From NCBI RefSeq assembly GCF_041904905.1, contig NZ_JAYRMI010000009.1:21884-85883 (forward strand): a stretch of DNA of 64,000 nt. Reading direction: 5' to 3'. This DNA comes from Zoogloea sp041904905. GTDB lineage: Bacteria > Pseudomonadota > Gammaproteobacteria > Burkholderiales > Rhodocyclaceae. Under the pieces are notes generated by a model that did not search any database, was not told the DNA's origin, and saw nothing but the letters and a program-made list of their open reading frames with translations. Both the position numbers and the translations under genes were made by a program. Each line of letters starts with the position of its first letter. The stretch's first letter is position 1. Shown here in pieces: positions 63,931-64,000 of the stretch.

Positions 63931-64000
63931 TCAGGTCTTGAAGGAGCGGTGCCGCACCAGCACCCGGGCCGTCTCGCGGAAGCGCTCGGCGAGCTGCTCG
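63931..64000 (-). CDS. C-terminal end of an unidentified gene (partial)
   Basis: An open frame enters from the right edge and ends EQLAERFRETARVLV-RHRSFKT before a TGA, 3 nt ahead of the NusG-II ATG. It is the upstream member of this operon. The visible 22 residues are not enough to identify it. Confidence 0.5.
   Translation of the reverse strand, partial: EQLAERFRETARVLVRHRSFKT

Overview
The window has two parts that differ clearly in base composition. The left 6.86 kb is the transposase end of a Tn7-like transposon. The remaining 57 kb is GC-rich chromosome. Gene content and order point to a betaproteobacterium, probably Rhodocyclales (Azoarcus/Thauera-like): pilMNOPQ, aroKB, dgt and gltBD in one block, a ponA/cyaY/lysA cluster, a spoT-rpoZ-gmk-yicC cluster, metXW, a MaoC-phosphotransacetylase fusion next to ackA, and a PEP-CTERM protein. 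The assignment is inferred from gene order and protein character; no rRNA is present to confirm it.

Transposon (1-6862): tnsA, tnsB, tnsC and tnsD are read leftward in a tightly coupled operon. A fifth, TnsE-like frame starts inside the tnsD stop and leaves the window. The element end is at 6862, 23 bp past the glmS stop codon, which is the classical attTn7 position. The end carries three TnsB-type repeats at an exact 20-bp pitch. A candidate promoter lies inside them, followed by a strong hairpin whose 3' arm holds the tnsA ribosome-binding site. The far end and the cargo lie outside the window.

Chromosome: glmS and glmU (6886-10143, minus); the phosphotransacetylase fusion and ackA (10349-12957, plus); gltD, gltB, dgt, aroB and aroK (13048-22170, minus); the type IV pilus alignment and secretin operon pilM to pilQ, ending with a low-GC Ig-repeat lipoprotein gene (22242-29334, minus). 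Next come ponA, cyaY, a small lipoprotein, lysA and an RND efflux pair (29509-37857). A 300-bp palindrome-rich tandem array fills the gap before a DnaQ/GIY-YIG nuclease. DUF3460, spoT, rpoZ, gmk and yicC follow on the minus strand. An operon of Ser/Thr kinase, PP2C phosphatase, rph, rdgB and hemW runs from 44188 to 48634.

The right part holds a GNAT-like protein, an orphan adenine methyltransferase, gshA, gshB and apbE, a sugar-permease-less PTS (EIIA, HPr, EI), and metX-metW behind a SAM-II-like riboswitch with an intrinsic terminator. After these come a DyP peroxidase remnant, a PEP-CTERM protein, a BTAD-type regulator, an RNase H-like gene, and a Gx-transporter/NusG-II pair that runs off the edge.

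The best candidates for something new are the tns leader (promoter, TnsB sites and RBS-sequestering hairpin compressed into 115 bp), the Ig lipoprotein in the pilus operon, and the palindromic array at 37911-38215.
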